Shown: in pieces, positions 31,562 to 32,384 of the stretch
Layout: each line of letters begins with the position of its first letter
How positions within the stretch are numbered: the first letter of the stretch is position 1
DNA from: Pinguiococcus pyrenoidosus
Lineage: Eukaryota > Sar > Pinguiophyceae > Pinguiochrysidales > Pinguiochrysidaceae
Reading direction: 5' to 3'
DNA length: 32,384 nucleotides
Assembly (NCBI GenBank): GCA_019677205.1
Contig: JAAMXY010000318.1
Coordinates: forward strand, 1-32,384
Made by a program: the position numbers and the translations under genes
Notes under the pieces: generated by a model
What the model was told of the DNA's origin: nothing
Database searches by the model: none
Seen by the model: only the letters and a program-made list of their open reading frames with translations

Positions 31562-32384
31562 CTACGCAAGATAGCGCTCTCGATGGGAAAGGATGTCGTA
31601 CATGCCTTGCGGTCGATTTCCAAAGAGCTCCCAAGTGTGGTCGATGCTTGCATTTCCCTTCATCTCTCGGACGAGGCGCCGTGCCTGCTGGGCTTGGACG
31701 GACGGGGCCAGCGCTGTGGAGAACTGGTCTGGCTTGCCGTAGTCCTCCATGCAGGTCCGGAAAATGCTGGACGAGTCGGCGGAGGCAGGCTTGCTGTAGG
31801 GCGACCAGCCCGGCATGGCGTCCTGCGCGCTTCTCCAACGAGCGTTTCCCTCATGGTATGCTGCTTCGACCTAGGGTGCCATTGTCATCTATCTGAAGGC
31901 CTTCCTGGTCCACTGCCGAGGCGAAGGCAGTACCTGCTCGGCCGAAGGGTTGTACTTCGACTTCGCCCATCTACAAATGGGACCTGTGTACTTGGTGCGC
32001 CGGGCCTCGTCCGCTGCCATGCGTCTTGCGGTGAGTGCTTCTGTCGTCTTTTCCATCCGAATACTCCTGCAGCAGCAGCAGCAGCAGCAGTAGCAGCAGC
32101 AGCAGCAATAGCAGCAGCAATTGGAACAGCAGCAGTAGAGCGCCCTCTTGAGTTGATGGTATGACCACTGCGATGATATGACCACTGCGATGATCGTGGT
32201 CGAGAATGGCCTCACCTCGACGCATCCTCTGTCGCCGGGTGCGTAGCTTTTGCACAGCCTTCATCGCGCCCTGTCGCTGCTGGCCTCGCTTGACGCGGTG
32301 GCATTCCATCAAGGTTCTTAGAACGAGCCTCCACGGCAGCTTGAGCCTCCACGGCAGCTTTGGCCTCCCCTTTCTCCTCCTTCT
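31562..32384 (-). CDS. Unrecognised protein, C-terminal part (three exons visible)
   Basis: Minus-strand exons are 32384-32216 (continues beyond the window), 32066-31934 and 31870-31562, ending at TAG (31562-31564). Phases match (2 then 0), giving about 202 visible residues. The first exon is Ala/Glu/Lys-rich with a short AAVEA repeat, so probably helical or disordered. The second and third encode a compact, motif-rich segment: TKYTGPICRWAKSKYNP, VEAAYHEGN, PGWSPYSKP, MEDYGKPDQFS, DHTWELFGNRPQGMYDIL. The Trp/Tyr/Gly/Pro-rich pattern looks conserved and constrained rather than random. I do not recognise the family. No domain, signal or membrane segment can be named. It converges with the preceding gene, with 110 bp between stop codons. 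Confidence 0.65.
31871..31933 (-). other. Terminal gene, last intron
   Basis: On the minus strand this 63-nt phase-0 intron runs from GAGCAG|GTACTG to CACCCTAG|GTCGAA. It is the shortest intron I support in the window. Confidence 0.75.
32067..32139. repeat. Interrupted CAG/CTG microsatellite
   Basis: On the plus strand, CAG triplets from 32068 are interrupted by TAG, CAA and similar codons to about 32139. It lies wholly inside the terminal gene's intron, abutting the acceptor. Confidence 0.9.
32161..32194. repeat. Perfect 17-bp tandem duplication
   Basis: ATGACCACTGCGATGAT occurs twice back to back, at 32161-32177 and 32178-32194, inside the same intron. Confidence 0.95.
32325..32363. repeat. 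18-bp tandem repeat in coding exon
   Basis: The unit GAGCCTCCACGGCAGCTT is present twice in tandem, in a minus-strand exon. It encodes a repeated Ala-Ala-Val-Glu-Ala motif. Confidence 0.85.

Larger units (their letters stand above)
32067..32215 (-). other. Terminal gene, intron with CTG-repeat acceptor
   Basis: On the minus strand this 149-nt phase-2 intron runs from TCGAG|GTGAGG to CTGCTGCAG|GAGTAT. The joined codon AGG keeps the frame, giving ...EDAS-R-SIRMEK. Its 3' half is a CTG microsatellite that would have to serve as the polypyrimidine region. Confidence 0.75.

Noticed and set aside
31125-31838. 237-codon minus-strand frame
   Set aside because: It crosses the last exons of the plus-strand eight-exon gene and is out of frame with the better minus-strand exon at 31562-31870.
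32067-32139. CAG/CTG tract considered as a poly-Gln, poly-Leu or poly-Cys coding region
   Set aside because: The plus strand is interrupted by TAG. On the minus strand, splice phases place the tract inside an intron, and the Cys-rich reading has no support.
1-32384. CRISPR arrays, rRNA/tRNA genes, transposons or viral insertions
   Set aside because: I saw no spaced direct repeats, cloverleaf-like genes, transposase or reverse-transcriptase motifs, or terminal inverted repeats; the only repeats are small tandem or coding ones.

Overview
This is nuclear DNA of a gene-dense, GC-rich microbial eukaryote (protist or alga). The evidence is eukaryote-only proteins (midasin, the GPI-transamidase subunit PIG-S, a PX-AGC kinase) and short GT-AG introns that restore reading frame when removed, several with a CTAAC branch-point-like motif. 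I cannot fix the lineage: nothing here separates, for example, stramenopile, alveolate, cryptophyte or haptophyte.

Layout, left to right: (1) 1-4868 (+), a long coiled-coil protein, open at the left edge, with tandem 87-residue repeats. (2) 5394-24194 (+), midasin/MDN1 (Rea1), the giant six-AAA ribosome-biogenesis ATPase. It is rebuilt from five exons: four small 5' exons and one uninterrupted 15.5-kb last exon, about 6,100 residues in all. (3) 24652-26634 (+), four exons, a PX-domain AGC-family kinase whose catalytic-loop Asp and Lys and DFG Gly are replaced, so a predicted pseudokinase. (4) 26969-28588 (+), PIG-S, single exon. (5) 28641-29159 (-), a SMI1/KNR4 (SUKH)-fold protein. (6) 29423-31451 (+), an eight-exon gene of unknown function, rebuilt here by splice-phase matching. 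(7) 31562-32384 (-), a three-exon 3' part of a second unknown gene that runs off the right edge.

The genes do not form a pathway. Midasin acts in pre-60S maturation, PIG-S in the ER membrane and the PX protein probably on endosomal phosphoinositide membranes. The neighbourhood is compact: spacers are about 50 to 530 bp, genes 4/5 and 6/7 converge closely, and genes 5/6 share a 263-bp divergent spacer. Most interesting are the PX pseudokinase, the two unrecognised multi-exon genes, the recent internal duplication in the coiled-coil gene, and the strong 5' bias of introns in the midasin gene.
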